From Alentia gelatinosa (Eukaryota > Annelida > Polychaeta > Phyllodocida > Polynoidae): a stretch of 64,000 nucleotides of DNA. How positions within the stretch are numbered: position 1 is the first letter of the stretch; each line of letters opens with the position of its first letter. This document shows positions 52,597-64,000 of the stretch, one piece after another. Below the pieces are notes generated by a model that was given only the letters and a program-made list of their open reading frames with translations, was not told the origin of the DNA and did no database searches. A program made the translations under genes and the position numbers. The stretch lies in contig OX465584.1 in assembly GCA_950022655.1 (NCBI GenBank), forward strand, positions 60,762,841 to 60,826,840, in the 5' to 3' direction.

Positions 52597-52920
52597 GTAT
52601 TAGGCCCGATTTACACCTACCGATTTTGACCACCCAGTGTGGCATACAGCACCGCCGACCGAGTATGTGGAACCTTTGGTGCAATAATCCGAAGGTAGAA
52701 CCAACAGGGGTCAACGATTATTTTGTGCAACATTACATAATAGGGCACCAACGACTGATTTTTTGTAACACCGACGAAATGTCGCTCCGTTGAACTATTC
52801 GGAGGCTGAATAAACTTGAGTATCAAATTCGGTCAGCGACTACCTCAATTTTCATTGACAAACAGCACTTTTGCTGACGGCCACCGATTATGCACACCGA
52901 TAATCTCTTAAGGCAGATAG
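52597..52920. mobile_element. MITE family F-j, copy 4, diverged
   Basis: Left end 'taggcccgatttacacctacc', later 'gttgaactattcggagg' and a right end 'gcacaccgataatctc'. Only partial similarity to the other copies. Confidence 0.45.
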
Positions 52921-53039
52921 GACTTACTCTGAGATAATAATCGATGATATCTTAATTGAACGAGATAAGGTGCCAGCTGGGTGAAATGCATTCTTCTCAA
53001 ATGTAGGGACACCTCTGTACTAGAGACAAGGATTATCTA

Positions 53040-53640
53040 GTGATGCTAAAGCAAATACACTCAGGGGAAACGGGATATTTCCGTGTTGAAATATCTGGAG
53101 ACAGGGTCCTAAGGTTGCTTAATGCATCTGATGTCAGTAAAGCTTCTAGTATTGAGCATGTTTCGACAAAAATACTAAAACTGTTCACAGGGAAGACAAA
53201 AGAAGAATTTGATCTTGTATCGATTGGTCCTGAGAGCTGAACACTGGACAATTGGAAGCCTGTATCCCTGCTAAATTCGTCAAATAAATCCCGAGAACTA
53301 GGAACAAATGTTATGTTCATCATTGATGAATGAGAGTGCAATTATAGATGAATAACAATTAAAAGGTTCGGGTAACGTTCTGTCTATGAATCGTTTCTAT
53401 AACTGACTTGCACCAATACAACTTTCCATTTCTGCAACCGACAGAGATTAGTATCCAAACATATCAAGCACCAGTAGATCAATGAGGTATGTCGGTCTCC
53501 AGTGATTCCCTCCTCATTTCCAACTATCACAGTCATTAGCACGCAGATAGTGAAGGAATAGTTTCTTGGAAGCACGCTGGAAGTCTATATATGTCTTTAG
53601 GTAATGTATTTCCAGTGTGCAAGCACGCTCTAAAAAGCGG
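53040..53640 (-). repeat. dispersed repeat F-k, copy 2 (reverse of 22340-22990)
   Basis: 'gttcatcattgatgaatgag' and 'tgtgcaagcacgctctaaaa' match the first copy in reverse complement. The inner parts are diverged. Confidence 0.5.
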
Positions 53641-54885
53641 TTCATGATATTCTAACAAATGCCGAAATATTAGATGAAAATCAGTTTAGTTTTAGGCCTG
53701 CCTACTTGCAGTATGCAGACGGTCTTTTTTTATTATATTTGTTTCTAAGGAGACATTGGTAAGTGAAAACTGCAAATGTCTAAACCTTATAATTTCTCAA
53801 CCCCAAATTGCGTAATCTGGCACACCGAGCAATATTTGAGGCCACTGATGAAATCAAAATGGTTGTAAAGCCTAGAGCCCTACCTGCGTAAGGGGTAGAC
53901 ATTAAGAAGAAGGGAGTAAGAACTCAAACACAGAGGTTCTATGTACTAAAATGAGACAAGAACTTAAGACTTATTTATTTTGACAAGTGCATAGCTTATA
54001 TACACACAGCAGGTGGCATCTTGGTACAGGGTAAGCTTGTAAACTCTGTGCTGGGATTGGCTGTTAAAGCAACATCTAATCAGAACTGACCAGCCTCGTT
54101 CGGGTCTGTCACACATGCCAAGGAGGACCGCTCATGTCACTGACAACTCAGGTGTCAGCATCATGTCAGAGCGCCCTGCCCCCATGTAGCCAGACCGGGA
54201 ACTAGAGTGAGTGATAATAAGGGTAAATATGCCATTCACTACATTGCTGCTGTACGGTTAACATCAAGACAAGGAGAGAGCTACTACAAGATGGTGACTG
54301 TCTTAATGCAGTCATTTTGGTACTAATAATTATGGCAATTTAACTTAATCTCTCCGCATAGAAACTAATGAAATTAGAAAACTTGGTCACTATAGGGATG
54401 TATAACTTTACATATTGATGGAATGTTGGTTTAAAGAAATAATTGATTGGTGCAGATAAAATGCATAATCATTGGTCAGGCGTAGACAACACAACGATTT
54501 GCCGTGTTTCCCGTGTACAGTGTACAAGTCAGAGAACGAGATGGTATTTTACGGTTTTGACAGGACGAGGCTTTTAAGCCGAGTTTCGTACAAACCGTAA
54601 ATTATCATCAAGTTCTGTGACTTGTACAAGCATGGTTGGACGTTATATATTTACTATATACCCGAAATTAAAACAGAAATCATTAATTTCATTTGGTTTA
54701 ACAACCATATTTTAATAAATGTGTATGGGAAGGTAATTCGTATTTTCCTGTAGGGACCAGAGGTCCGTACAGTATTTTTTAATTGTATGGCGAAATGGTG
54801 CGTATTTCCAGTATATACGGCATGGGTATAAAGTAATTGTATTTTCCCAGGGAGTACCATGGACTGACACTACCTTTCCGATGTT

Positions 54886-55530
54886 TTATCCTACCCCTAA
54901 TAAAAATCAGCCATAGACATAACATAGGGAAATTTTATGTGGCAGGCCATGACATAAAGTGTTTTTATGCCACTAGAGTAATAACAACATTGACCAATCA
55001 GAGAACAGGATGTCAGCTACTATGAAAAATGTTCTGTTGGTCCTTGACCCAAATATTATCTTTTAGTAATACAAAAGCATAGACAGGGTAGGATAATTAG
55101 TAGAAACCGAACGAGAGTTAGACTTGTCAGTGTTTATGCCACGACGGGAAGGTTGTGTATTACTACATGAGGCTTAGCCGAGTGTAGTGAGTAGCAGACC
55201 TGACCAGAGTGGCATAAACACTGACAAGTCTAACTCGAGTTCGGTTTCGTATTTATCCTACCCCTCTATGCTTTTGTATTACTAAAAGATAAATTTTGAC
55301 TCAAAGACCAACAGAATTAGTAGCTGACATCCTCCTCTCTGATTGGTCAATATTGTTATTACTCTAGTGGCATAAAAACACTTTATGTCACGGCCTGCCA
55401 CATAAAATTTGCCTGTGTTAAGTCTATGGCGGTTTTTTATTAGGGGTAGGATAAATACGAAACCGAACCCGTCGTGGCATAAACATTGTCAAGTCTAACT
55501 CTCGTTCGGTTTCTACTAATTATCGGTTAA
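54886..55530. repeat. nested fold-back block F-p ('ttatcctacccctaataa')
   Basis: The outer arms 54886-55090 and 55250-55452 are inverted ('ttatcctacccctaataaaa' against 'ttattaggggtaggataaat'). An inner arm ('gagttagacttgtcagtgtt', 'atgccacgacggg') appears near 55115, as reverse complement near 55205-55240, and again reversed at 55476-55527. Related hairpins lie at 60465-60825. Confidence 0.8.
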
Positions 55531-56102
55531 TGTTCCGTCGCCAGGTGTAAAATGGGGCTGAGCTTTAACATCCCTACTACACAAAGCATACCTCGGTAGG
55601 GTCCTAAGCTTCCTCTCAAAGTTTCACGCTGATTTATAGCAGTGACGACCGCTTCCAATTTGCAGCCTGCCCACCAGTGGAGGTTATTTATGGAGCCAGT
55701 TTCCCTGGTTATCTAGATTGGTTGCTTTGGGAACGCATCTTCTAGCATCAGATTTGAATCTCTGGAATGTTCTGCGGTAGGGAAGGTCAAATTAAAGTCG
55801 CTAGAACCTTAAGTTGTTCATGTAGCATGCCAGCCACCTAGTAGCGTGTATGCTAACTAGATATATCATTGTTTTATATTTGTTTGAGAAAGGTCTCTTT
55901 TTTCATCACATGTCTTCTTAGTTCATCTTTTTTATTGGTCATTTTATCTAGTTTCTGTTATATGTCTTTGGTATATTGATTTTCACGTTTCTGTTTTATC
56001 TTATGTGAATCTATAGTTTAACGAGCATGTGGACGCTCCAATGATAAACAATGAAATATCCAATAAGGACATGTCGTAAAGTTCTGGTCTTTACACCCTA
56101 AA
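55531..56102. other. intergenic sequence
   Basis: No feature recognised. Confidence 0.35.
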
Positions 56103-56404
56103 GGGGGGGCGTCCACCAACCATGACAAGGCTACAACAATGGCTTTCCGACAAGGTCCACGGCAGGCTTACGATTGGAAAGCTTGTCATAGCCTTGTCGT
56201 GGTTGGTGGACCCCAGTTCCCGACAAGAGTCTAGTGTGTCGGTACCAAGGGCGTCTTTTTTACGGGAACCAGCAATTTCTACGACACGCCCCAACAACGC
56301 TGTCGCAGACCCTCCCTTCTTACGACAAGGCTGCGACAAGGTGCCGATTTAAACTTTCATGTCGGCACTTGTCATAGCCTTGTCGTGGTTGGTGGATGCC
56401 CGCC
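56103..56404 (-). mobile_element. MITE family F-f, copy 2 (reverse of 12897-13295)
   Basis: Left end GGGGGCGTCCACCAACCATG, right end CGTGGTTGGTGGATGCCCG. The segment 'aactttcatgtcggcacttg' is the reverse complement of the left part of copy 1. Confidence 0.75.
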
Positions 56405-56888
56405 TTTATCGTGGCCAAGTAATATTGGTTTCTATGAGAAGAAAGTGAGCATCAAAATTACCCCTAATTATTTGTAAACAAATTGACTGATTTTGGTTAG
56501 TAACCTCCTCCCTGATGTTTAGAGTATGGCTGCCATGCTATGAATGGCATACAATAACCCCAATTATCGTTCACTGGTCACTACTCTGTCCACAAAAGAG
56601 CAGGGTGCTCTACCAATGACAGCTTGAGTTGTTCAGTGCCATGAGCGCCCTCCTGACATGTGTGACAGACTGGAATGGGTGCTCAACCGTAACGATTTGG
56701 TCATTCCCTATTGGATTTTGGTACAACAGCCAATGAGAGTGCAGAGCTCACAGATGCCAAGCCTGTCATGCCAACCCCCTGCTATGTGCATATGAGAAGA
56801 ACCCATCTTGGCAATGAAGCAGTTAAGTTCTTGTCTCATAGTAGTACCTAGTACCTCTGTGTTCTTACTCCCTTCATCTTAAGGTCTA

Positions 56889-58088
56889 AACCTAGCCAAC
56901 CTGGGCCTCTGGACTTTACAATATGTTTTATTCCAGCGTAGAACAATATTATTTACGTGGCTGAAGGATGTGTTTTTTTCCATCGTTGAACAATATTTCC
57001 CCTTAAAAAAAATTAGAATTGACCATAAGGTATAATTCTGTAATGAATTTCTATTTTGAAGTGATGAACAACAGAAGTATGGAAGGATCGCGGTGATTTC
57101 TTTGAAATAACATATTTGGTATACACGAAAAGAATTAGTTGATCATAAGGCTGGTACAGTAACAGACTAATTTAGAGTGTTTCTATATACAATTTATGAC
57201 CTTGTTTTAAGCTGCTCCAATTCTTTTTCTTCATGAGATTATGAGAATCTACCTCTTCTAAGACTATCTGATACCTATCTAATACCTAGTTGACTTTGTG
57301 TCCTAATATTGTCAGATTGAAACTCTTGTAATTTTTACCACTAGAGATTTATACTCCACTTTCATTTATAGCGAATCAGATTGCTTACCATCTTAATCTA
57401 CTCCAAATTGTTTTGCTTGTGTGGTAGAGAAACATAAACATAATAGCTGGGAACTATCACTATTACTAACTTCATACCAGAGATCCATTGACCAGTATCC
57501 CCATATTTAAGATTTTGTTTTTGGGACATTTTTTTCCAGATGTGTTTGAAATCAAATACAGTAAAAAGCTCAATCTATTATAAAATGTACAACAGCACAA
57601 CCGCTTTGGTATAAAATTAAAGTAGGCATTTACTTCAGATTCTAGAAAAGCTCAATATAATTGACATCCAGACGAATGTAAAGCTCCAGAAAGCTGGTAG
57701 ACCTAGTAGATATACAGTCACCAGATTCTAGCTACTTTTATTTCTAGCATTCGACAGGCTCAACCCAATTCACACGTTGAAAAGAAGCACTCTTGTTTCC
57801 ATTTCTCACTTGGATTTGGTCTCTCTTGCCTCTAGGAGGTTCTGAAAAGGCAGGAAATGAAGCACACTCTCGACAAGGACATTAAACTAAAGATAGAGTC
57901 GCTAAGAAGCAGGGGTGTAAGAAACTGCAATGACCTCATTATTTATTAGTGCGATCGTTGGGTTTCGACTGGCTATCTAAGGTCAGCGTATTGACCAGTT
58001 GGCGTATAGAGGGCGCGGAGGTCACCTTCATCAATAAAAACACCCAATTATCGCTCACAATTGTGGATTGCTCGCGCTTGTAGGTTCA
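56889..58088. other. AT-rich intergenic sequence
   Basis: Nothing recognisable in 1.2 kb; no supported open frame. Confidence 0.4.
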
Positions 58089-58295
58089 GGGGCCCGTTGA
58101 ATAATCTAGGATCTTAAATAAAAACTTTTTTTGTACCTTACACAAGGGTTATTGTTTGATGAGATTTAGGATCATTTGCTAAGACAGAATCAGCCGTCCA
58201 TTCGGTCGGCCATAAGTGTTGAATTAAATTGACCCACATGGTCCCTGGTTGTCTATGGCAAACAGAAAATGGTCTACATGTAGGATTATTCATCT
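58089..58295. mobile_element. MITE family F-d, copy 3
   Basis: The left end GGGGCCCGTTGAATAATCTA is followed by the family body in reverse order ('acacaagggttattgtttga', 'taagtgttgaatt', 'ccctggttgtctatgg') and ends 'ctacatgtaggattattca'. One 56-bp-type segment only. Confidence 0.6.
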
Positions 58296-58960
58296 AGGTC
58301 TTCATCTTACCACTAGTATTTCTCCCCTATAGACTTAAAGGCATATATTATGATTTGCATTGAAAATTAAAATCTATGTCAATATTCTTAAAATTGACCA
58401 TGATGACCTCTACGCGATGTAGAACACATATAAAACTTAGAAATCTTGGTTCAGCGGGCTAGTTTTTGATTCAGAGATAAGTTGGTTTTCACATAGTAAA
58501 ACCTATGTCACTATTATAAAACTTTCATAGATTATAGGAAATGTAAAGTACTCAACATTTACATTTTAAAAATTATAGGTCACCATCCCTTTTTCACGAG
58601 GACGGATACAATGAGACAAGACAAGGGATGCAACAAAGTGGATAGTTTACTACTTAGCAAAATAACTATCATGAATAGAAATGTCTGAGTGGATTAATTT
58701 TTTTTTTATAGATTTTGTTCACTAGTGTTAAGAACACAACCCACGTATAGGGAACAGAGTGATTTCTGGTTCTGCCATCATTCACCAGGGCACTGTAAAA
58801 TCGCACAACTATGGTCGGTGGAAAGCCACTCTTTTCTGCTGCTATATTCAATAGATAATCGGGAAACGAGGCTAAATGCTAAAACCCTTCAATGTCAATA
58901 AAAAAAACCACACAAAAACGAAAAAACACATACACAAAAAACGAAAACTCCCCAAAAAAT
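58296..58960. other. intergenic sequence
   Basis: No feature recognised. Confidence 0.35.
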
Positions 58961-58972
58961 CAATAAATAATA

Positions 58973-58984
58973 ATGATAATAATG

Positions 58985-59026
<42 letters not shown>

Positions 59027-59048
59027 GTAATAATAATAATAATAATGA
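58973..59048. repeat. (AAT)n microsatellite
   Basis: About 25 AAT units with a few AATGAT variants, in a wider A-rich stretch (58895-59100). Confidence 0.95.
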
Positions 59049-59100
59049 AAAAAATCTAAAAGAAAAAAAATGAATTAAAATTTAAAAAGAAAAAAAAATC

Positions 59101-59639
59101 CATTGATAACTGCACCGCCACCTGGTGTTTTATTTAGCGTCATGGGCAAGAAGGCTGCCCCCATAACACACTAGCTATGTGCCCTTCAGTTTTACTATGT
59201 GACTACTAATCCCTGCGCGTAGAGAGTACGCGTTTAAGGGCACTGTGTCCAAAGTAGACCGAGCAGGAAAATCAATGAAGGTAGACATGAGGGAGAAATA
59301 AACGCAGAACTATGCCCGCAGTTGCCGATAGCATCACCATCGGGTAATTCGGTTTGGTGAAAAGGGTATTTGGTGAGGGTAAATTGAGTGGAGGGTGTGT
59401 GTAGATAGTATCTGTGCCTTAACGGTTCATGTCAAGTTGGGAGCGTCAGTGAAGTTAAGTGGGTAATCCCAGGTAGCAGGGGTCCTCTGACTAATCAAGA
59501 GGCAATTTACCTCGTATAAAGAGCATCAACTGAATACGGCAGCCCATTACAGATCTATATAGAGATTATTATCAGAATGGATAAGTCATCTTGATTAAAG
59601 ATACAAATTTGTTTATTGAAGGTGCCTATAACATAAGAA
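59101..59639. other. intergenic sequence
   Basis: No feature recognised. Confidence 0.35.
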
Positions 59640-60215
59640 GTTTTAATCTATATTTAAATGGTTATTTTCGGTACAATGCATTTCACTGATGCTGCCTACC
59701 ATTTAAAGGTTTTATCCATATATAAATGGCTATTTTCGATACAATGCTTTTCAGTGAGGCTGCTTATATTATCAGAAAGTTTAATCCATTTATAAATGGC
59801 TATTTTCAATACAATGCTTTTCAGTGAGGCTGCTTATAACATGAAAAGGTTTATTTTATATATAAATGGCCACTTTTTATACAATGCATTTCACTGAAGC
59901 TTCCTACCATTAGAAGCTTTAATCCATATATATATATATATATATGGCTATTTTCGATACAATGCTTTTTAGTGAGTCTGCTTATAACATACATAGGTTT
60001 AATTCATATATAAATGGCCATTTTCGATATTATACATTTCACTGAAGCTGCCTACCATTAGAAGGTTTAATCCATATATAAATGGCTTTTTTGATCCAAT
60101 GCATTTTAACGAAGCTGACAAAAATCAGAAGGTTTAAACCATACATAAATGGCTATTTTCGATACAATGCTTTACAGTGACACTGCCTCAAATCAGAAGG
60201 TTTAATCCATATTAT
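59640..60215. repeat. diverged tandem array, units of about 65-70 bp
   Basis: Units contain 'tttaatccatatataaatgg', 'ctattttcgatacaatgc' and 'ttcagtgaggctgc'. Eight or nine units, each with several substitutions; a (TA)n run lies at 59927-59945. It is the old relative of 62374-62930. Confidence 0.85.
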
Positions 60216-60232
60216 CGTAAAACTAGATGAGT

Positions 60233-60825
60233 TTTAATCTTGGCCACGGTATGCCAGAATGGAGTTTGGCATGGTGATTTCACGAGGCGAAGCCAAGTGA
60301 AGTCAGGAGCCAAAACTCCAGGGGTGGAATGCGGTGGCCATGATTAAAACGAATCCGGTTTTGATTTTGTCCTACCTTGTCTCCTCGATTTTGGAATATT
60401 ATGTGATAACAATTCTGTATGCCACTAGTGGTATATAAAACTCCATATGTTAAGCCTATGGGATTTTATATTAGGGGCAGGATAAATTCATATATAAAAC
60501 ATATAGACATCTTATCCTACCCCTAATAAAAAATTCCATAGGCTTAACATTGGGTCACTGTATTCGGTCTGGAGTTCAGAAAAATGAAAAATATCGCTCT
60601 AGTGGGATACACTTGACGAATGACATTATTTGTTCATGTAGAAGTAATTTAGATGGGTGGGGTAGGATAAATTCTAAACCAATCTCGAGTTAGTCATGTT
60701 ATTGTTCATCGCACTCCAGCAAGATCGCGTATTACTGCTCTTGGCTTCACCTCGCACAGTAATACATAATCTTGCCGTCATGTGATAAACAACAACATGA
60801 CTAACTCTTGTTTGGTTTCTCCATA
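60233..60825. repeat. three successive hairpins related to F-p
   Basis: Hairpin 1 (60233-60365): 'gagttttaatcttggccac' with 'gtggccatgattaaaac'. Hairpin 2 (about 60440-60560): 'ttaggggcaggataa' with 'ttatcctacccctaa'. Hairpin 3 (about 60665-60825): 'gagttagtcatgttattgtt' with 'aacaacatgactaactc'. Their loops carry 'cgaggcgaagcc' or 'cttcacctcgca', short palindromic or mirrored pieces. Confidence 0.75.
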
Positions 60826-61133
60826 TTATGTTCTTGACCACCGTCTGTCACTGCACCCTGTACATCGCTTTCTCCCGCTCTACTTCCTCGATACAACAAA
60901 ATGGACACCCATCCCTGTGTCAACTGGCATCAAACTCTCTGCCGCAATTGTCACACTGTCTCATGTTGGTTAAACTATACTGTTACACATGCACTGGAAC
61001 AATGAAACATAGCAAACCAAAAGTGTAATGACGAACTTGTTATGAGAGAAAATTATTGAGACGTCTGACCCTGTTGAGGGCTGAGGAGAGAGAGGCCGTT
61101 CTAGAGCACAGGGGTCCACCAATTTTATGATCT

Positions 61134-61433
61134 GGGACCTGTTTCAGTAGTTTCATGACATGTCTAGATGGTGTCTGTGACACCATACAGACAGATCACA
61201 AGACTGCAATCGATGACACGCGGAATTTCACTCCCTTCCCGTAAGAATTTAGCCATGAAATTTTAACACGAGTAGGGGATACACATAACCTATAATCGTC
61301 TCAAATATGAAGAAGATTGGCCGCTCCGCACCTCTGATTTTTGCTAGACGTTTTCCGCTGTTGCTTGCACTGTTGGTGCCACTGTTGATGTGTGTCTAAG
61401 CCTAATGTCACAGAACTGGTGAAACAGGTCCCT
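61134..61433 (-). mobile_element. MITE family F-o, copy 2 (reverse of 45071-45370), 300 bp
   Basis: Ends GGGACCTGTTTCAGTAGT and 'actggtgaaacaggtccc'; the body is collinear with copy 1 in reverse complement. Confidence 0.85.
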
Positions 61434-61576
61434 GTTACGTGGGTGATCCACAGTGCTCCTAGTGAAATTCCAACGCCCTGAACTCCTGTGATGTCCTTTG
61501 GTGTCTGTCAGGGGGGCAATAGCCTCCTTCTGTCTTTATACTCAATATAAGCTCACAGTGAGTTTGTATATCTTAA

Positions 61577-62373
61577 AAGGCCTGTTTCCATTGGCCGATG
61601 AAAAGGGTGTAGATCTTTTGAGTTACCCAGAAAGTCTGTCGGCGGTGCCTCTGATGGTAACTGGACCGATGGCACCACGGACCGATGGCACCTGGACTGA
61701 TGGCACCTCTTTTCAGTTTTACCTGGACTGATGGCACCCGTGCCTGGACTGATGGCACCACTTGCCTAGACTGATGGCACCACCTCATTTTTTACCTGGA
61801 CATGGGAACTACTTGATATATATATAGTATTAATATGCAATAGTCATGTAATAACAGGGTTTCCAGTTTAATTTTCAGGTATTTTGTATTTCTGAAAAAA
61901 AACTCATTGATTTTAGGAGACCACCGCTGCTACCGCGGCAAGCACCGAGACGGCCGCGGCCGGCATTGAGTTGGCCGCGGCCGGGGCTCAGAGGGACTCT
62001 AATTAAGCAATATATACACCATACAAATTCTCCTATATGTGAATATAATATATCCGGTAGTTGAAAAGTGGTGTAGAAAGTATAACCTGGCAAACCCCAT
62101 TAGTCTAAGTGAGTGGTGCCATCGGTCTAGGAAAAATGTTTCCATCAGTCTGAAGAGGTGCCATCAGTCCAGGTGCCATCGGTCCGTGGTGCCATCGGTC
62201 CAGTAATCCCTCTGACTGTGCGTGGGTATAGAAGGTTAGTAGATTTCACTCAATGACCAAGGTTTCTCTCAGTGGCGGGTGGTGCCAGATTGCATAATCT
62301 AAGCAGAAAAAGTGGTTGATCATTTTACGAGCTGGGTATCGCTGATGGGGAATCAGCCAACGGAAACGGGCCT
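61577..62373. mobile_element. element with F-c ends and inverted GGACYGATGGCACC clusters
   Basis: The left end AAAGGCCTGTTTCCATTGGC and right end 'gccaacggaaacgggccttt' are the F-c terminal repeat. Inside the left end lie six or so copies of CTGGACYGATGGCACC (61658-61785). Inside the right end are four or five copies of the reverse complement GGTGCCATCGGTCC (62113-62205). The centre contains a 'ggccgcggccgg' GC block (61950-61985) in otherwise AT-rich sequence. It sits at the left edge of the 69-bp array. Confidence 0.7.
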
Positions 62374-62930
62374 TTAAATGGCTATTTTCAATACAATGCT
62401 GGTCACTGAGGCTGATATCAGAAGTTTAATCCATATTTATATGTAAATGGCTATTTTCAATGCAATACTTTTCACTGAGGCTGATATCAGAAGTTTAATC
62501 CATATTTATATGTAAATGGCTTTTTTCAATGCAATACTTTTCACTGAGGCTGATATCAGAAGTTTAATCCATATTTATATATAAATGGCTATTTTCAATG
62601 CAATACTTTTCACTGAGGCTGATATCAGAAGTTTAATCCATATTTATATGTAAATGGCTATTTTCAATGCAATACTTTTCACTGAGGCTGATATCAGAAG
62701 TTTAATCCATATTTATATGTAAATGGCTATTTTCAATGCAATACTTTTCACTGAGGCTGATATCAGAAGTTTAATCCATATTTATATGTAAATGGCTATT
62801 TTCAATGCAATACTTTTCACTGAGGCTGATATCAGAAGTTTAATCCATATTTATATGTAAATGGCTATTTTCAATGCAATACTTTTCACTGAGGCTGATA
62901 TCAGAAGTTTAATCCATATACAAATAGCAA
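62374..62930. repeat. homogeneous 69-bp tandem array, about eight units
   Basis: The phrase GAAGTTTAATCCATATTTAT starts at 62421, 62490, 62559, 62628 and onward at 69-bp steps. Units are nearly identical, unlike the related array at 59640-60215, so this one expanded recently. Confidence 0.95.
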
Positions 62931-63679
62931 TTTTTGATAGCAATGTTTTTCAGTGAGGCTGCCTAACATCAGAATGTATAACACCCATATTTACAGTAGA
63001 TCCATGTCGGTTTAACTACTTCCTTGAATTGACCCCCTTTACTCAGAATATACTATATTTCACGTAGAATTACGAAGTAAACCAGCCTAGAAGTATTGAT
63101 TTCATCTTCCCGAATAATGTCCGATCCTGCTCGGGCCATGTTCGGTCCCTTTTTGTAACAGGACTAAGGCGACCCCCCAATTAGATTCTGTAGTCTTGAC
63201 CATAGGGAAGATAGAAGGTGTAATGATAGAACGTGCATAGTTATTATTGGTTTACCCCAATTGACATGGCGTAAATACTTGAGCTGGGTTGTCTTAATCA
63301 ACAATGTTTCTTTTATTCGTTGATGTCTTATTTGATCATTTGACATGCAGTTGCCTGTAAGCTTGGAGCATGACAAATATAGGGAAGTATCTGGAATTCA
63401 AATCAATGATATCACGAAGACCACGAAGACCATGCATTATGGCGATATTAAAATAAATTTATATCCCTCATAAATTGACATTTCGGCCAATCCTAAATAT
63501 TATATTCACCTCAGATTGTATATGTTACCTTAGACCGTATTTGAGCTGTATGAAATCCTTCTGCAATGTAAATATCATAAGCAAAATGTAAAATGATCCT
63601 AAATAAAAATTTGTGACAGTACACAGCAAGGCTTCCAATGTCCTCACAAAAATGAAAATAAACCTATCTAAATAGTTTC
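62931..63679. other. intergenic sequence
   Basis: No feature recognised. Confidence 0.35.
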
Positions 63680-64000
63680 TTAACCCTTTAGGGATGCATG
63701 ATCACACTAAAGATGCATGATGCCTGGAGGCATTACCGCACTAAAGACACATGATGCCATGAGGCATCATTGTCCAAATATTAACAAAAATGTTTTAACA
63801 AAGAAATAATAGAGCAATATTCATGAAATCTTCAGAAAATGTAGATATAACATCCTATTCAATATTTCTATTAAAAAGAAATAAAATATTTATGATTATG
63901 TATCAAACTGCATGATTACAAACTTGGATATCAGTTTTAACTATTATGTGGCCGTCCTCTAGCCAGACAAAGTGCCACCAGCACCCGTCATTACGGGAGT
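63680..64000 (+). mobile_element. MITE family F-i, copy cut by the window end
   Basis: It begins TTAACCCTTTAGGGATGC with GATGCC palindromes and continues with a body nearly identical to 36530-36966 in reverse complement, up to 'cacccgtcattacgggagt'. The right terminus is outside the window. Confidence 0.75.

Larger units (their letters stand above)
53896..56888. mobile_element. 3-kb element with long (about 300 bp) inverted arms
   Basis: The left arm 53896-54200 contains 'gaagggagtaagaac', 'atgagacaagaacttaa', 'ggattggctgtt' and 'gtctgtcacacatg'. The right arm 56570-56888 has all of these as reverse complements in mirror order. The interior is filled by hairpin repeats (54480-55530), AT-rich sequence and an F-f MITE (56103-56404). 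No transposase frame. Confidence 0.7.

Overview
The window looks like a gene-poor, transposon-dense stretch of a metazoan nuclear genome. I infer a marine invertebrate, with a lancelet-like deuterostome or a lophotrochozoan both possible. The grounds are a Ngaro-type tyrosine-recombinase retroelement, an errantivirus-like Ty3/Gypsy element with an envelope gene, many short fold-back DNA elements (MITEs), and no bacterial operon structure or ribosome-binding sites. I see no host gene that I can defend, no tRNA or rRNA gene and no CRISPR array. The species cannot be fixed from the sequence alone.

Layout. 0-4 kb: dispersed repeats and MITEs, including a 56-bp tandem array at 2934-3266. 4.3-9.9 kb: a young Ngaro-type element with split direct repeats (A1 - ORFs - B1 - A2 - B2) coding for a Gag-like protein, reverse transcriptase/RNase H and a tyrosine recombinase. 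10-24 kb: a polypurine tract, several MITE families, a diverged solo LTR, a GC-rich degenerate array and three tandem copies of one MITE. 24.2-34.1 kb: a full-length LTR retrotransposon (gag, protease, RT, RNase H, integrase, env) with LTRs differing at only about four of 278 positions. It sits inside a 19-bp minisatellite with a 4-bp target duplication, and several of its frames are broken. 34-39 kb: more of that minisatellite and more MITEs. 39.8-44.3 kb: an element with terminal inverted repeats whose interior is almost entirely nested minisatellites, dominated by a 17-bp unit with the shape of a tRNA T-arm. 45-64 kb: MITEs, tandem arrays, large fold-back structures and a 3-kb element with long inverted arms.

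How the parts work together. The two retroelements carry the only recognisable proteins. In the Ngaro element the recombinase would integrate a circular DNA made by its RT/RNase H. In the Gypsy element the protease would process Gag-Pol, RT/RNase H would copy RNA between the LTRs, integrase would insert the DNA, and Env would give a membrane glycoprotein. Both copies look recently inserted yet are non-autonomous as read here, because of stop codons and frame breaks. The MITE families recur several times across the window, often in both orientations and nested in each other, so the history of the locus is mostly repeated insertion and local tandem expansion.
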